Shown here: piece by piece, positions 49,456-62,445 of the stretch | How positions within the stretch are numbered: the first letter of the stretch is position 1 | Layout of the letters: each line of letters starts with the position of its first letter | DNA from: Heterocephalus glaber | Taxonomy: Eukaryota; Chordata; Mammalia; Rodentia; Bathyergidae | Reading direction: 5' to 3' | DNA: 64,000 nucleotides | Assembly (NCBI RefSeq): GCF_000247695.1 | Contig: NW_004624867.1 | Coordinates: 170,136-234,135, forward strand | Translations under genes and position numbers: made by a program | The notes under the pieces: model-generated | Told to the model about the DNA's origin: nothing | The model's input: the letters and a program-made list of their open reading frames with translations, nothing else | Database searches by the model: none

Positions 49456-50718
49456 CAGGAATAGAGGAATAGGGTAGGACAAATAGGATAGTGAAACAAA
49501 AAGAATGAAGACTACTCTTGATACAAATGTCTGGCTCCCTTCTTCTGAAGCCACAGGATGTGAGCTAACATGGTCCATCATTGTAGAGGCTGCTGTCACA
49601 GGAAAATAACATAATACCACTTGAATAGCATTGCCCACAAAGGAACCAAGGAAATGCTAGAAAATTTGTGTTTATTGACAACAATGAGCATGATAAGCCC
49701 TGAATTAAAAAGAAAAATCAGTTAAATAAAAATTGCCTCATATCCATACAGAAAAAAATGGATCTTCATAGTAGTAGAGCACATACAACTCTAAGGTGAT
49801 ATCATACTGATGCTCAATGGGAAATAGATACATAAATATGTATGTAAGAGAATCTAGTAAGTATATTGATTTAAGCTTTGAAGATTAATCTAAACTCATA
49901 AAACAGCTATGCAAAAATAGCTTTTTGACAGAATAACAAAAAAAAAGGATTTGAAAGCTATAGTCATTTCAAATAACTGGCATTCTATAATCTGATAGCC
50001 CCAATCAGCTGAAAAATCAGGTTATCCAAGCGTTAAATGAAGGAAATCCCTTGGGTGTGAGCTGTCATTACAAATCCTCATAAACACTGTGAACCCAAAT
50101 CCCCTTTTAGAATAAAACGGTTCTCCGGTGGAACCTAGCCACACCGTGAACAGAACTCAACCAGTGAAGGCAGGTGGATCACGTGCTTTTTAGCAGGTTC
50201 TAGGGAAATCCTGGGCCACTTGCCCTCATTCAACATCCATTTCCTCTGTTTCTCAACATAAAATCACTGCACTTCTAGAAACCTACAAGACTCCAGAGCT
50301 TTTCAGGCATCTATTTTTCCTCCTGACATCAGAGGACTTGGTGGCTAAGATCTTTTTCATTTCCATGATTCTATGGTTCTTAAAGGTCCAGGCAGTGAGA
50401 AAGTATATTTAGGCTAAAGCCATTGCCTGACCCCAGTATTTTATAAAACAGTTTTTTGAGCACAAAATACAAGCAGAAATTGTAAATGTTACAAGTATAT
50501 TCACAATGATCTTTCATGAAATGAACAGATATCTATGTAACCAGCACTCCGATCAGAAAACACAACACTGCCAGCACCCAGAGGCCCCAGCCAGGGTCCA
50601 GTCCCTACCTCTTGTACCATGGCAGTCACTGCCCTGACTGTTCTAGCAGAGGTCTATCTTGTGCTTACGTTTGATGTTAAGGGAGTAACACACTATGTAC
50701 TGTGCCTTGGTATTACTG

Positions 50719-50815
50719 GTTTTTGTTTTTGTTTTTTTTGGTACCAGGGATTGAACTCGGGTCCTTGCGTTTGCGCAGCAGGCAGAGAAACCACTGAGCT
50801 AAATTCTCGGCCCCT
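50719..50815 (-). mobile_element. ID-like tRNA SINE
   Basis: Antisense copy with a T/G tail. The 9-bp TSDs 50710-50718 and 50816-50824 are perfect. Confidence 0.94.
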
Positions 50816-51293
50816 GTATTACTGTATTTTATTCCTGACACTCCTGCCATTTACATGATGCTGCTGTTGGATTCTTGTGCAACAACATCACGGTGAACTG
50901 CATAATCTGATGAAAGAATGGATAGAAGAAAAAAAATAAAAGTATGAAAAGTTGTTAATGCTAAAGATCTAATTAAGACTCCACAAGCTTGGCATAAGAT
51001 ATATAATTGACTTTGTGGCCACGTCATAAATAGTGGGTGAAATTAAAAGCAGTTGAGGTTTACTAATACATGTTGTAATTTAGCCTCTTAATCTCTTCTC
51101 TATTAATACATATTCTTGTTTTTTAAATGTGTATCTCTCTTTGGTCCATCTCCTCCCTCCCTCCCCCTCATTCCCTTTCCCTGTCTCTCCCACTCTTTTG
51201 TCTCTTTGCTAATTCTTCCCTCAATGTCTAACACTAGAATTAATCACATACTCCTCAGTCTCTATATTTCCATTCTGGGTTAAAAAATTTGTA

Positions 51294-51401
51294 ACAGCTG
51301 AGCGTGGTGGCATACACCTGTAATCCCAGCATTCAGGAGTGAGGCAGGATGATCGCCATGAGTTTAAGGCCAGCCTGAACTACATAGTGAGACTCACTTT
51401 C

Positions 51402-51425
<24 letters not shown>
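51294..51425 (+). mobile_element. B1 SINE
   Basis: GCTGAGCGTGGTGGCATACA, CCTGTAATCCCAGCATTCAG and GGCCAGCCTGAACTACATAG are followed by an AAAAC-rich tail. The 29-bp duplication is absent. Confidence 0.93.
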
Positions 51426-51432
<7 letters not shown>

Positions 51433-51459
51433 TACAACAATATACAAAAGACAATAAAT

Positions 51460-51545
51460 AATTGAGGAGGGGGTACCAGGGATCGAACTCAGGACCTTGC
51501 GCTTGCAAAGCAGGGAGCAGAACCACTGAGCTAAATCCCTGGCTC
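51460..51545 (-). mobile_element. ID-like tRNA SINE with little poly-A
   Basis: Antisense copy. After the GGTACC end (minus sense) the tail reads CCCTCCTC instead of A's. Short direct repeat CAATAAA at 51452-51458 and 51546-51552. Confidence 0.88.
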
Positions 51546-52055
51546 CAATAAAGAAATTTTTAAAAAACTACATAATTGAATTTTGATAAATCTCATTCTA
51601 AGACATAAAAACTTTTAACCAAATCTCTAAATGTAAAATAAAAAGTAAAGTGCAATCAGGAAATCAATAATCCTTCATTATAATATATAAAATCTAATTT
51701 CTTAGAAACATTTAGCATACAAATATCTTTATAAGATCAAATTCATAGTAATTTACTAGTTTAAGACACAACCAAATCCAAATCATTTAGAAAAGAATAA
51801 AAAGAAAAAAGAATGAAGAAATAAAGACAGGAAAAAAGGAAAAGAGGGCCTCTTTGTTACACTTATAATGATTTATTTGGAAGGCCAGTTAAGGAATACT
51901 TTAAAGTATGTACCTCTAATCTATACCAGAAAGAATTAGTAATGTTGGATGTTTGATGTTCCTTTCCAAAAACTAATAAAATTCAGTTCAATAAAAAGAT
52001 TAAGGATGATTTATTTAGGGATTAACATGTTCACGAAGGGGCCATAATTCTTATG

Positions 52056-52191
52056 TCTGGCTGCTGGGCAGCACTGAACCACTGGTGGTACATGCATGAC
52101 TGTCCTATTGGATGACATGGACAGTCCGATGGGGTGGTACAAGCCACTCGATGGGACAGTCATGCATGTACCACCAGTGGTTCAAGCCAGA
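52056..52191. repeat. Long inverted repeat with 31-bp perfect arms
   Basis: 52075-52105 and 52154-52184 are perfectly complementary (31 bp) around a 48-base spacer. The pairing can extend outward with 7 more base pairs (52056-52062 with 52185-52191) past a 12-nt one-sided bulge (52063-52074). It can also extend inward through several G-U and Watson-Crick pairs. No coding potential and no family recognised. Confidence 0.95.
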
Positions 52192-52898
52192 GAGAATGTA
52201 TAAAGAATGGTGATTACGCTTAACCATAAATGTTCACTAATAAACCTAACAACCTTAACTTTCAAAAGCTTCACATCCCATGGAAAAATTCTAGATAACA
52301 ATCCTTTATGATGATCCTATCACACCTTATAGTGACTGAGATTTCCTTCTTGGGCATAATATTTTTTATTATTTGTTTTACTATGAAAATAAATTTCCAA
52401 GTAAATAAGTCACAGACTATAAAGTAAATCCGTTAGAAGTCTATTCACTTCCAGCTTGAAAATTTCTCTTCTACTATTCCTGGTTTCACAAGATGTTTAA
52501 GTTCTTGTCACTGGTGAGATTGTGTGGAAATAGATGCTTAGATGTCATATAAGATGCAATATATTTTTAGGGAAAACCTGTAAGATTTCATTGGGAGAGG
52601 AGTACAAGAAAGGGGAAGAAGGGAATATTAGGTGGTATGAAAAACACATCTTAACCCAGCAGAGGTTTTTGAGCCAAGTCTGCCGATTAGAGCTGTCCAG
52701 TGTTGGATCAAGATGGTGCTCTACTTGGTCATCAGGGTTAAGTGTCACAAGAGGGGCATGACCTCTGCAGAGCCAGCTCTCCGTAGCTGAAGCTGACCTT
52801 GACTCAGGAGCCTCTCCTGATGGCCTTGCCTGCTTTCAGAGAGTAAAGTCCTCTCTGAGGGGCCCCTAAATGGCCTGTCTCTGGGCCTGTCACAGGAC

Positions 52899-52940
52899 AG
52901 AAATAGCTTAATAGGTTTAAAAGAAATAGCTTAATAGGTT
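52899..52940 (+). repeat. Short tandem duplication (AGAAATAGCTTAATAGGTT)
   Basis: Two copies of a 19-bp unit separated by a few bases. Confidence 0.85.
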
Positions 52941-54118
52941 CTAGAAGCTAGGTGGGACAAGAGCAGCAAACAGACATCAATTGGAGCAACACTAAAGTAA
53001 ATTCCTCTTTGAGATCATCTGGTCATATATGGACTGCTGCTTTGATGAGGACACTGAGGCATACAGAGGGAGAATTCTACCCAGTCAGAAAGAACCTTAA
53101 GAACAAGTTCTCTGAGTGTCACAGGAAATCCACCCTTGGCCTGAATGCCAGTAATTCCCATTGGGAATGAGTGACAGCACCATCCTGTGCAGGACTAGAC
53201 ATTGATGAAGGCCTCTTAGCAATGGGTGTGATTTATGGAACTTTTTTCCTCTGGGGCAGCTCTGAGTACTTGGCTGAGATGGGCTAATTAATCTTCCCCA
53301 TCTCTTTGTCAGATAGGTAGGTCACAGAGAGCATTACCCTAAATTAAGAGTCAGAAAGAATAGAGTACAAAGATCTCTACAATTTTCCTATAATTGTTCA
53401 TTAAGGAAGTACTAGAAGATCCAGGAATTTCTCAGCTCCATATTGATTGTACTTACTGAAGCAAACTTTCAGATTTACTGCTAGCTATAATTAAGCTTAA
53501 CTTATATTTCTTTCCCTTCCGTCTTTCTATTTTTATTTTATTATATTTCAATATAAATAATGAAAGTGAGATCTACTATATACTTTCCATCTTCAATACA
53601 AAGATAAAGTGATATGAGACCATTCACTAACTATAGAAAACCATCAGGACAGTTCCAAGTAACAAACTTTCACCCCAAATTTATCCTGAGTTCATTTCTT
53701 TCTATAGAAATAAGTGATCCTAAAGTGGAGGGCAACAATGGTAGGGAGAAACTTGGTGAACTTACCATTTAATAAAACCTTTTGAGATTTAAATAATAGC
53801 TGAAATATGAATAAAGCTTTTATTTGGATGACTTGTTTTAAATATTTCAGATGACATATCCCATTTTTAAAAACAGCCTTTTCCAGTTCCATTTTGGTTG
53901 GTTTTGTAATACCACTATGTTTGTTTTGCTAGCTCAAAAGATGCTAGTATTCAAAACTGAAATTCTACCCAGACATATGCCAAAATGCATTTTGTATATT
54001 AGTAACAGACCTGAGTTTAAATCACACTTTGTCCCTTCCTTTCTAGGGTAATTTCTGAGCATCCTTTTCCATATCTCCATGATAGAAGATAATAATGCTA
54101 TATAGAATGTTAGGTTTA

Positions 54119-54545
54119 CATATGGTTTGAACCCTAAAAATCCATCTGCTAGATGCTTAGCCCCTAATGGAACAGTATTAAGTAGTGGTGCCTTGAAGAG
54201 GTGTGGTCAAGTGGAAGGTCTTGGAGAGTATCATTCACTAATACCCACCTCATGGGAGTGAGTTAGGTGTTGTGGGACTGGACTGATGACCAAAGTATGG
54301 TTTGTTATAAAGTGAATTTGGCTTTCCTGGATGGTTCTCATGCTTCCCCTTCTCTGCTGACCTCTCTCCTGTTTGTGCTCCTGCCACGTGATACTATCTG
54401 TCATGAGGTCTTCACCAGAAGCTGATGGCAACACAATGCTCTTACACTGCCAGAACTGGGAGTTAAGTAAACCTTTTTTCTCTATAAAGAAAAGAATGCC
54501 CATGTTCTGGTATTGTGTAATAGCAACAGAAAAGTGACTAAGACA
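54119..54545 (+). mobile_element. MaLR-like LTR
   Basis: Start TATGGTTTGAACCC, then CTTGAAGAGGTGTGGTCAAG, a late TAAGTAAACCTTTTTTCTCT poly-A-signal-like region and the end GTAATAGCAACAGAAAAGTG followed by ACTAAGACA. Confidence 0.7.
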
Positions 54546-54947
54546 GAGTAACTGTAAGAAATAGATTACGTCCATGAAACTCTCCACTACAGAAACCAAC
54601 CTAAGTGCTTTAGCTGGTTTGATATGGGAAAAAGAGCAGCATTTTGTTGTAATGTACACATTTAACAAAACAATTTCTTCAAAGCATTTAAACTGTTTTA
54701 AAAAGTTAGATATTTGAAAAATTACACACTCAAATTTTCATAAATTGAATTAAAAATAGTTCCATTAAATTTTCTAAGTTGTAGAATGTTAGCACATTTT
54801 TAATTTATAAGTTTTTAAATTCAAATCCCTAATTTATACCTTAGCTTCTGCTCCAACACATAAAAAATTAGCAATTAAACAAGGCTCACTTTCTTCCTTT
54901 TCTCTCCTTACTCCAATTCAAAGACCTAACACCCTCTCATAATCTCA

Positions 54948-54975
54948 GTCTCTCTCTCTCAATCTCTCTCTCTCT
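54948..54975 (+). repeat. (TC)n-rich microsatellite
   Basis: Imperfect TC run with an AA break. Confidence 0.9.
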
Positions 54976-55739
54976 GCTGAACTCTTGTAAAAAAAACTTA
55001 ATTTGGTATTTATCTAATTTATAATTAGGAATTTTATCATCTTAGCATTTCATTCAGTATACAAGAAAAGTTTTCCTGTGATATTACTCTTTGCTGTCAA
55101 AGAAGGGCTAGAGTACATGGAGTTCTGTGACTGTAGTAAACATGACTGCATTCTGTTTTACTTCAAGAAATAAAAGCCTCTTAGTTTCACCATATTCAAT
55201 CATGTGCCAGCTACCCTAAATTCACTTGAGGCAGATGATCCATAATCCAGAAAACAGAATAAATGAGAGTAACAGGGAATTAATCAATGCTTGTCCAACA
55301 TCTAGAAACTGACTTTCTAAATTACCGTGAACAGAAATCTGAGGAGCAAATATCCTAAACACAACTAGTCTGTTATTTTACCCAGTTTGTGACATTTAAT
55401 TGGTGATTTCAATGCCAAGTAATAGGCTGTGTACAGTAATTCTTTCCCACTCATCTCTTACCAGAGGAAGACAGAGAGAAACTACTTCAAGTGGATGTAA
55501 TAGCTCAAAATCCTCCACCACCTACACAGGAAACTGACTGAAAACAAGACAAGTTGCCACAGAGAAGGACTGAGGACACAGGCCCATGGCACAGGGTTGT
55601 CTCTGGTTACTAGACAGTCTAGTGAAATTGGAAAGGACAGGGTACACTCAGAGACAGCCACAGGGCACTTCTGGCCACAGGGGTCTACAGCCAGATTTGG
55701 GTTGCCTCCATCTTCTTTCTGATTCAACGCTGAACTCAA

Positions 55740-56230
55740 ATGCTGACACTACTTCTCAAGTGCCCTCTATGGAGCAGTTACTGTGCTAGGTACGTTAAGG
55801 ATATCATAATAAGGAAAAAGACCCATGTATTAAAGAAACCTTGTGGGTTGAGAAGGAGGGAACAGCATAGCTTAATGCCAATACTGCTCAATGAAAGAAG
55901 CTCCAGAAGAGAGTCACATCGTAAGTACTGTGGGAACACAACTGGAAAAATGTACCACTTCCCCACAGTGCATAAAAGGGGTGAACTTTGACCTGGGCTT
56001 TGAAGATAGGGATTTTCCCGTTAGATAATGAAGTAAATTTGAGACAAAAGGGACAGCACAATCCACATAGAGAGTCTATAAAATATATTTGAAGAGTTTA
56101 GAGAACAGCAAACAATCTAAAGTACTTGCCTGTGGACAAATGCTGATCAAGGAACACCAAAGAGAGTTAACAAACTAATCCTGGGCTACACAGTTAGGAC
56201 TTTCTACTAAAGTCAATGTAGGTTTTAATC
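55740..56230 (-). mobile_element. LINE-2 relic, antisense
   Basis: AGTTACTGTGCTAGGTACG near the start and GAACTTTGACCTGGGCTTTG later match antisense L2 order. Heavily diverged. Confidence 0.5.
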
Positions 56231-56244
56231 AGGGCAGTAAAAAC

Positions 56245-56460
56245 GTTTAAAATCTAGAGTTAGACTGCCTGGGTTCAAATACCACCTCCAATGCTCAGGC
56301 TCCCTGGCTTTGCTGTACCTCAGTTTCTTCTTCTATAAAATGAGAAATAATGATAGCAAATACTTTGTGAGGTAGCTAGAAGATGTGCATATAAAAGCAA
56401 TCAGAACAGTGCTTGTCATATAGTAAGCAATACAAAAAGGCTAGCTATCATTGTTATTTT
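56245..56460 (+). mobile_element. MIR SINE
   Basis: Nearly full length: AGACTGCCTGGGTTCAAATA, GTACCTCAGTTTCTTCTTCT and ATAAAATGAGAAATAATGAT, then AACAGTGCTTGTCATATAGT. Confidence 0.85.
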
Positions 56461-58296
56461 AGAAAACCAGAGTTGATAGTGGAGTATAGAACCAGAGAAG
56501 AGGCAAGGATTTGAATTAGGAGGCTAATGAAAACTGTACCTCTAAAAATTTAATGAATCTGAGTGCATTTCTTCCATATAGATATCTATGCCAAATGATG
56601 TCATAATTAACATACTATCTAAAATATACATAATAAGTTACTATTCATACATTCCAATCTTGTGTGTCTGCATATGTCTCCAAATCTCTTAGGCAAACTA
56701 ACAAATATGTAGGTTAAAAGTTATAAACACAAATATGCTCCCCATGCACAATCTAGGAGGCATTGCACATGAAATTATAATTCAGGGTTTATTAAGTTGA
56801 AAGAAAAATGACCGAAATGGATGCTTCTTTCTTCTTTGGATACCAGGGGACCCTCCAAGGTAAGGGATGAGGAAGACAGCGTACCTGCTCTGTGATCCTT
56901 TCATCACAGTGCTGAGTCAGCTGGAAGCAAGGACGCACAGTGCTTCCCATCTCTCCTTTCTGCCCAGAAAGTCTCAGTTACTAGGAAAACTTCAGAAATC
57001 TATACCAAAAAGTCCATTTTAAAATCCTGAAATTCTGTTTCTCAGAAAAATAACATTGGTTGTCTGTCTAGAAATAATATCCAGGGCTCAAAATGTCATA
57101 CTGCCATTACTTCTAAAACTAAACTGAGCAAATCAAAGTCTTGAGGTCAGTTTCAAATAATGCAAAGCTGCAGCAGTTAGAGAGGCAGGGCCCACCTGTC
57201 CCACTGGGGATGGCAGGTTCCCCACAAAACAATTGCTTTTCCTCTCCCAGAGCTGGTACAGGCTCTCAGGACAGATGCTGATGAACAAAGTCCCTTACTC
57301 CGTTGACTCTCTTCAGGAAGATGCAGAGAGACAGAGACAGAGACAGAGAGAACTGAAGTTCTCCCTGTCCTTCAGCCTTTCTAAACTGAAGCTCAAGCTT
57401 TTTCTCCTAGTATCTTCCAAATGGTTCTCTGAAAACATGTAAACATCCCTGACATCACCCTATGCCATTTGAACAGACATTTAATTTAGGACTCACATTG
57501 TAAATAGCACTCATGAACCTATGAAGGATAGTAAGTTAACTCTACAAATTATTTTTAAAAAGTTGGAAAAAACAAAATCAGATAATATCCCAAAATGTAT
57601 AGAATAGGGACATTTTAACTTTATGTTAATATGATGATAAAAATCTTCCATGTACTAGAATAAGGGATATCTCTAGATATGTACAATAAACCTTTAAATT
57701 AAACTGCCATTTAAACTGACATTTCCTCATTCTCTCTTGTGAAAATTATAATTTAAAAAATTAAATAAATGAAAAACAAATGCTAAGACCCTAAAATGCA
57801 CTTAATTCTAAACATTTTTGATACTAAAATGTATACTGAATTTTAAAATGGGAATTTATGAAAATACTTTTATTTTTAAGTAACAAAGTCCAAATAATGG
57901 GGATTTATATAAAAAAAGAGTACTCCCTAGTACACCTTACTAGTTTTAATCTCTATATCTTTTCTCAATTCTCTGTAAGAATATCCAAATCAGCTATGAT
58001 ACTAAAGAAAATGTTTTATGTTCTTTTTTGTTAACAACAAAGTTGATGAAGTTTTAATCTATCTTTCTCATAATAATCCTAAAATTTCTTAAGGGCCTCT
58101 AATCTTCTTTAAAGATCATTTTCATCACACTTTTGACGCAGGAAGCACAAACTTACTCCTAGAATCACTTCCTTCCCTAAATCTGCAAACATGTACAGTC
58201 ACAACAACCATCTGAATTCCCACTATGCTTTGGGTATATTTTTAATATGATTGTTAGGGTAAAAAAGCCTTCAGCATGATTTTTCAATAAGAAATC

Positions 58297-58425
58297 TTTT
58301 TTTTTTAAGACTAGGTTTTGTTACAGTATCCACACTGGCCCCTGGATCTCACAGGCTCAGAAGGATCCCCCAGCCTCAGCCTCCAAATTAGGTGGAACTA
58401 CAGTCTTGTGCCACATGAATGTATT
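58297..58425 (-). mobile_element. B1/pB1-type 7SL SINE, antisense
   Basis: T-run at left, then GACTAGGTTTTGTTACAGTA, CCCCAGCCTCAGCCTCC and GGAACTACAGTCTTGTGCCA. Confidence 0.72.
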
Positions 58426-60090
58426 CTTATCTATACTGGTGAGATTTTATGCCAAGCTTTCACATGTTTTAATGTACATTTATTAAGCCCCTTTCTTATT
58501 TTCAATACAGGTATGTGTCCAGACAAATAACAAATTGCTTAAATGATTATCACTTAAAAGTATTTTAAAACATAATAGAAGTGGAAGAAAAAAACCCCAA
58601 GAGCTTCAAAGTATGAAACTCTAAGATTAATGGTTAGAAGTTTCCGAGGAAGCAAAAATACATATGACATATATAATAAAATGTTCACAAAATTCATTTC
58701 AGAACTAGCCAGGAGCATCAGCACGCTCTTCAAGTTTGAACCAATTGTAACTTTTCCGAATCAGAGCTCAGGAAATTATGAAGAATCTTTCCCTTCCCTC
58801 TGAATGCCTTTCATGAGTGAAATAATGTTATCAGTTCTCATGTGAGATTTTTCAGCCATGTGTTAACTGAAGTGGAGAAAAATATATTTTTGAGCACGCA
58901 GTAACCATTTTCTATGTTCCAAGATATTCTATTACAAATCTTTACTAAGCTATAATCAACAGGAGGAAAACTTCTAGCAGTGCAATGGTCATACAAAATC
59001 GTTGACAGGAGGTTTTTTAACTGACTGAACATTAGTTTGCTTCACGTATCATTTTCTGTGGGCTACAGTCACCAACCAACTTAAGGGAAAGTCAGGCCAT
59101 CAATAAAATCCAATTCAAATGGTTTAACCAACTAGGATGAAAAAACTGACAGCCTAAAAAACTGTTAGTCCCTTTCTCAGGAGCACTAGTAACTAAAATG
59201 GTCTGATGGTCATTTGCTTTCTAACTCTAAATTAACACAGATTCCAGCAAGGGTAATAATAGCCTGCTAAAGCAAATAGTAAGTTTGTCTTGTGACTAAA
59301 CAAGGAAACCTTTCACTATCTAAAGCTCTTTATCTGGCATACACTTTATAAGAAGAAATTCAAGAATTCCTTCAACATCTAGATGTCCACCTGCCAAGGT
59401 GAAAATGGGTACCTTCTGACAGTTCTTGTCAGTAACATAAAAGCAGCCAAATGCAAATGGGATATTTATATTCTCTTTGCCCTTAATGAAATATTAAATC
59501 ACCAAGCTCTCTGACTCTCATATTCCTTCTTGGTTCAATTATCAGAGAATCTCATAAAAATGTGTAATTTTTAAATGGCCCTCTGTTATAAGACAATACA
59601 CAAATTAACACTTCTATAGTGCTATGACAGGAATAATGCTGATATTTACAAAATGAAAAACGAGTAGAAAAAAGTTCAAATAGAACCGACACCAGGTGAA
59701 TCAGACTTAGCAAAGGAAAAACATTTAATTCTCATTACTGATGATTGAGTGCTTACAGATGTTAAAGCTCAAAAAGCCTTCCAGAAGATTCTGTACTTTG
59801 TGGTAATCTATCAAAACTGTATCAACTGCAAAGCAATATAAACCCTTGCCACCCAAAACCAGCATGAGGTAAAATAAAAGGCTCTATTATGTCAGCTGTG
59901 TCCTTCACAAGTTCTATACAATATTTTCTTGGAATTTCTTGCTAAACAAGCTTACTCAAAAGTGATTAGAAGCCCTAAGAGGAAAAGGAGAATTCTTTGA
60001 CTCTGCCCATCATTTATGTGAGAATAAAATAGCTTTCTACTGCTTTACAATTAAACGATATGCTTTCAGTTCTACATATTTATGTATTTC

Positions 60091-60157
60091 CTTTTTTTTT
60101 TTGGTTCCAGAGATCGAACTCGGGACCTTGCGATTGTGAGGCAGGCAGTGGAATTTC
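60091..60157 (-). mobile_element. 5'-truncated ID-like SINE
   Basis: Antisense copy that stops before the A box (right end at GGCAGTGGAAT). TSD-like repeats TAYGTATTTC at 60081-60090 and 60158-60167. Confidence 0.85.
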
Positions 60158-61374
60158 TACGTATTTCACTTTGGAACTATCACAGTAACCTTCATCTCTT
60201 TGCTCAATTACCTTTGCAAGCACATTTCTAAAATTCAGATCTCCAGCCTGACCTCTTCTCATTCTAAACATCTCCAGTGGGTGGAGGTCTGCCTTCACAG
60301 CGCTGTCCTACAAGGCTCCTCGGGAGCATCCTCTTTCCCTTCCCTTTAATTTCTATTTTCCTTTAATTCCTTGCTCCCTTTATCCGCAATTCAGTCATCA
60401 AATCACCAACTTTCTGACTTTGCAGTGTCTCCCAAATCCACGTTATCCCTGACTAGCAACTTCCGCTGCCTTGCATCACTTAGTGTATGAAAAGGTTAGA
60501 TGGATTTCTAACCCTGTCTCAATGTCTCTCAAAACTGGTTCCACATCCTCCCCCTCAAAAAAACAAAAACAAAAACAAAAACCATGGGAGAAAAAAAAAT
60601 TAAACACAAGTAAACATACAGAGGGGAGACAAGAAACAAAATTACATAAGGATGAACACATTTGAATAAATGGTAAAATGGATAAACTACAAAAGAGGGA
60701 TAGAGGGGAAAAGAAGGAAGGCTAAAAATATGCAAATTATTTTCCAATTTATCTCCTACTCTGTTTTCTCTGTCCTCCCTCAGCTTTGCCCTGAGCGAGA
60801 ACCAAGCTGTTTGCTGCTGAATACCCTCCATTCCACACACACAAATGCACATAGATGTTAATGAAAAAGCTTTACACACATGTAATTATGTATATGTGTG
60901 TAACTGGATCTGTTGCCAACTCAATTATTTATTAAGTATTTAAGGCTGTAACTGTAAACAAGCTAAACCCTCAGGGTGGAGCTCTTTCCTGCAATGCCAT
61001 AGATGTCATGGTCCACTCTTCAGACTCACACACTCCTTCACAAGCTGCTGGGACTGCTAGAGGCAACTGGCTCTCAGCTGAGTGCTTTCTCTAGGAATGG
61101 CTCTCTGCCAGAGAGCTGCCTTGGTTAAAGGGAGCAATCTTGGTGAAGGTCATGCCTGCATTTAACAGCAGTCTCTGCATGGCCATGAAGGTCTGACCTC
61201 CTTCTCCAAAAACAAGGGACAATTATGAAGAGCCATCCCACCCTAAAGCCTGCCATAAGATAGACTGGGCTCTTTCTGGGAATGTATTACAGTTTCAATT
61301 CCTCACTCTGTCCAGCGCTTCATCTTCCCTCCCTCACAGCTGCTGACCCAGAGAGAACTCCTCAGTAACTTTCT

Positions 61375-61478
61375 TCGTTTTTCAGTTTTTTGTTTTGTTT
61401 GGTACTGGGGATCGAACTCAGGACCTTGCACTTGCGAAGCAGGCGGTGGAACCACTGAGCTAAATCCCTGGCACCCCT
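61375..61478 (-). mobile_element. ID-like tRNA SINE
   Basis: Antisense copy with a T/G tail and complete A and B boxes. The 11-bp TSDs 61364-61374 and 61479-61489 are perfect. Confidence 0.95.
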
Positions 61479-61489
61479 AGTAACTTTCT

Positions 61490-61885
61490 ATTACAGTTTA
61501 GATCAAATATGTCCCTTCAAACCCTCACAGCTTCATAGGTGCCTTTGGAAGATGATCAAATAACAGGGTGCTGCTATATACATCAGAGGACGAACCCAAT
61601 GATGAGGCTGCAGTGGAATGGACTTTTAGGAGGCGGGACCTCCTTGCAGGAGGCAAGTCAGTAGGGTCAGGACCTAGAAGGGTGTATTCTCGTCTCTGGC
61701 TCCTTCTCTCCACTTATTAGCTGTCAAGGATTAAATAGCTGTCCTCCACCAGGCCCTTTTGTCATGTTGCTTCTGCCTTGGAGTCAACTAACTGTGAACT
61801 GAAACCATGAGCCAAATAAATCTCTCCTCCTTAATTCATGAGTAGTTGGTATTTTGTCCCAGCACTGGGAAACCTGACCAATATA
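61490..61885 (+). mobile_element. MaLR-like LTR
   Basis: TACAGTTTAGATCAAATATG start, GGAGGCGGGACCTCCTTGCA middle, late GAGCCAAATAAATCTCTCCT poly-A signal and end AACCTGACCAATA. Solo LTR; an ID-like SINE inserted just to its left. Confidence 0.68.
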
Positions 61886-61894
61886 CCTTCCTTC

Positions 61895-62445
61895 ACAACA
61901 ACATCCACTGCTAAGACTGTTTCTATGGTCTGTTTAAGTTCCTCCCTAAGCTGGTCTCTCCCTATCTTTCCAACCTCATTCCCTTCTGCTCTCCCTTTTG
62001 CTCATTATTCTCCAGTTGCTCTAGTGCCCTTCCTTTTCCTCCATGCTACCTTTGTTAATTCTTGTTCAGGGCCTCTGTACTTCCCTTAGTTTACATTTCT
62101 TCTCATTGGTTCCTCCCATGGCAGCTCTTGCTCATCACTCAGGCCTTCACATGTTACCAATACACCTTCCTTTACTACTCTTTTCTCAACCAACCTACTG
62201 ATATTGTGTTCATCTGAATCACAATGCCATGTTTATTTCCTTCAGAGCACTTATCACAGTCTGAACTTTCACAATGATTTAACTGCTTGTGTATCAGAAA
62301 TCTGTTCCCACTGCTTACCATTCTTCTATTCCCACTGGAAGATTAATATCTTAAAGACAAGGAATTTGGGGTCTTGTTCACTATTATTTAAGTTTGGAAA
62401 AACACCAGGCACGTAATGGGTGCCCAACAAATATTTTTCCAGCAA
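61895..62445 (+). mobile_element. LINE-2 3' part
   Basis: TTATTTCCTTCAGAGCACTT, ATCACAGTCTGAACTTTCAC, CTTGTTCACTATTATTTAAG and the end CAGGCACGTAATGGGTGCCC follow the L2 3' end closely. Confidence 0.82.
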
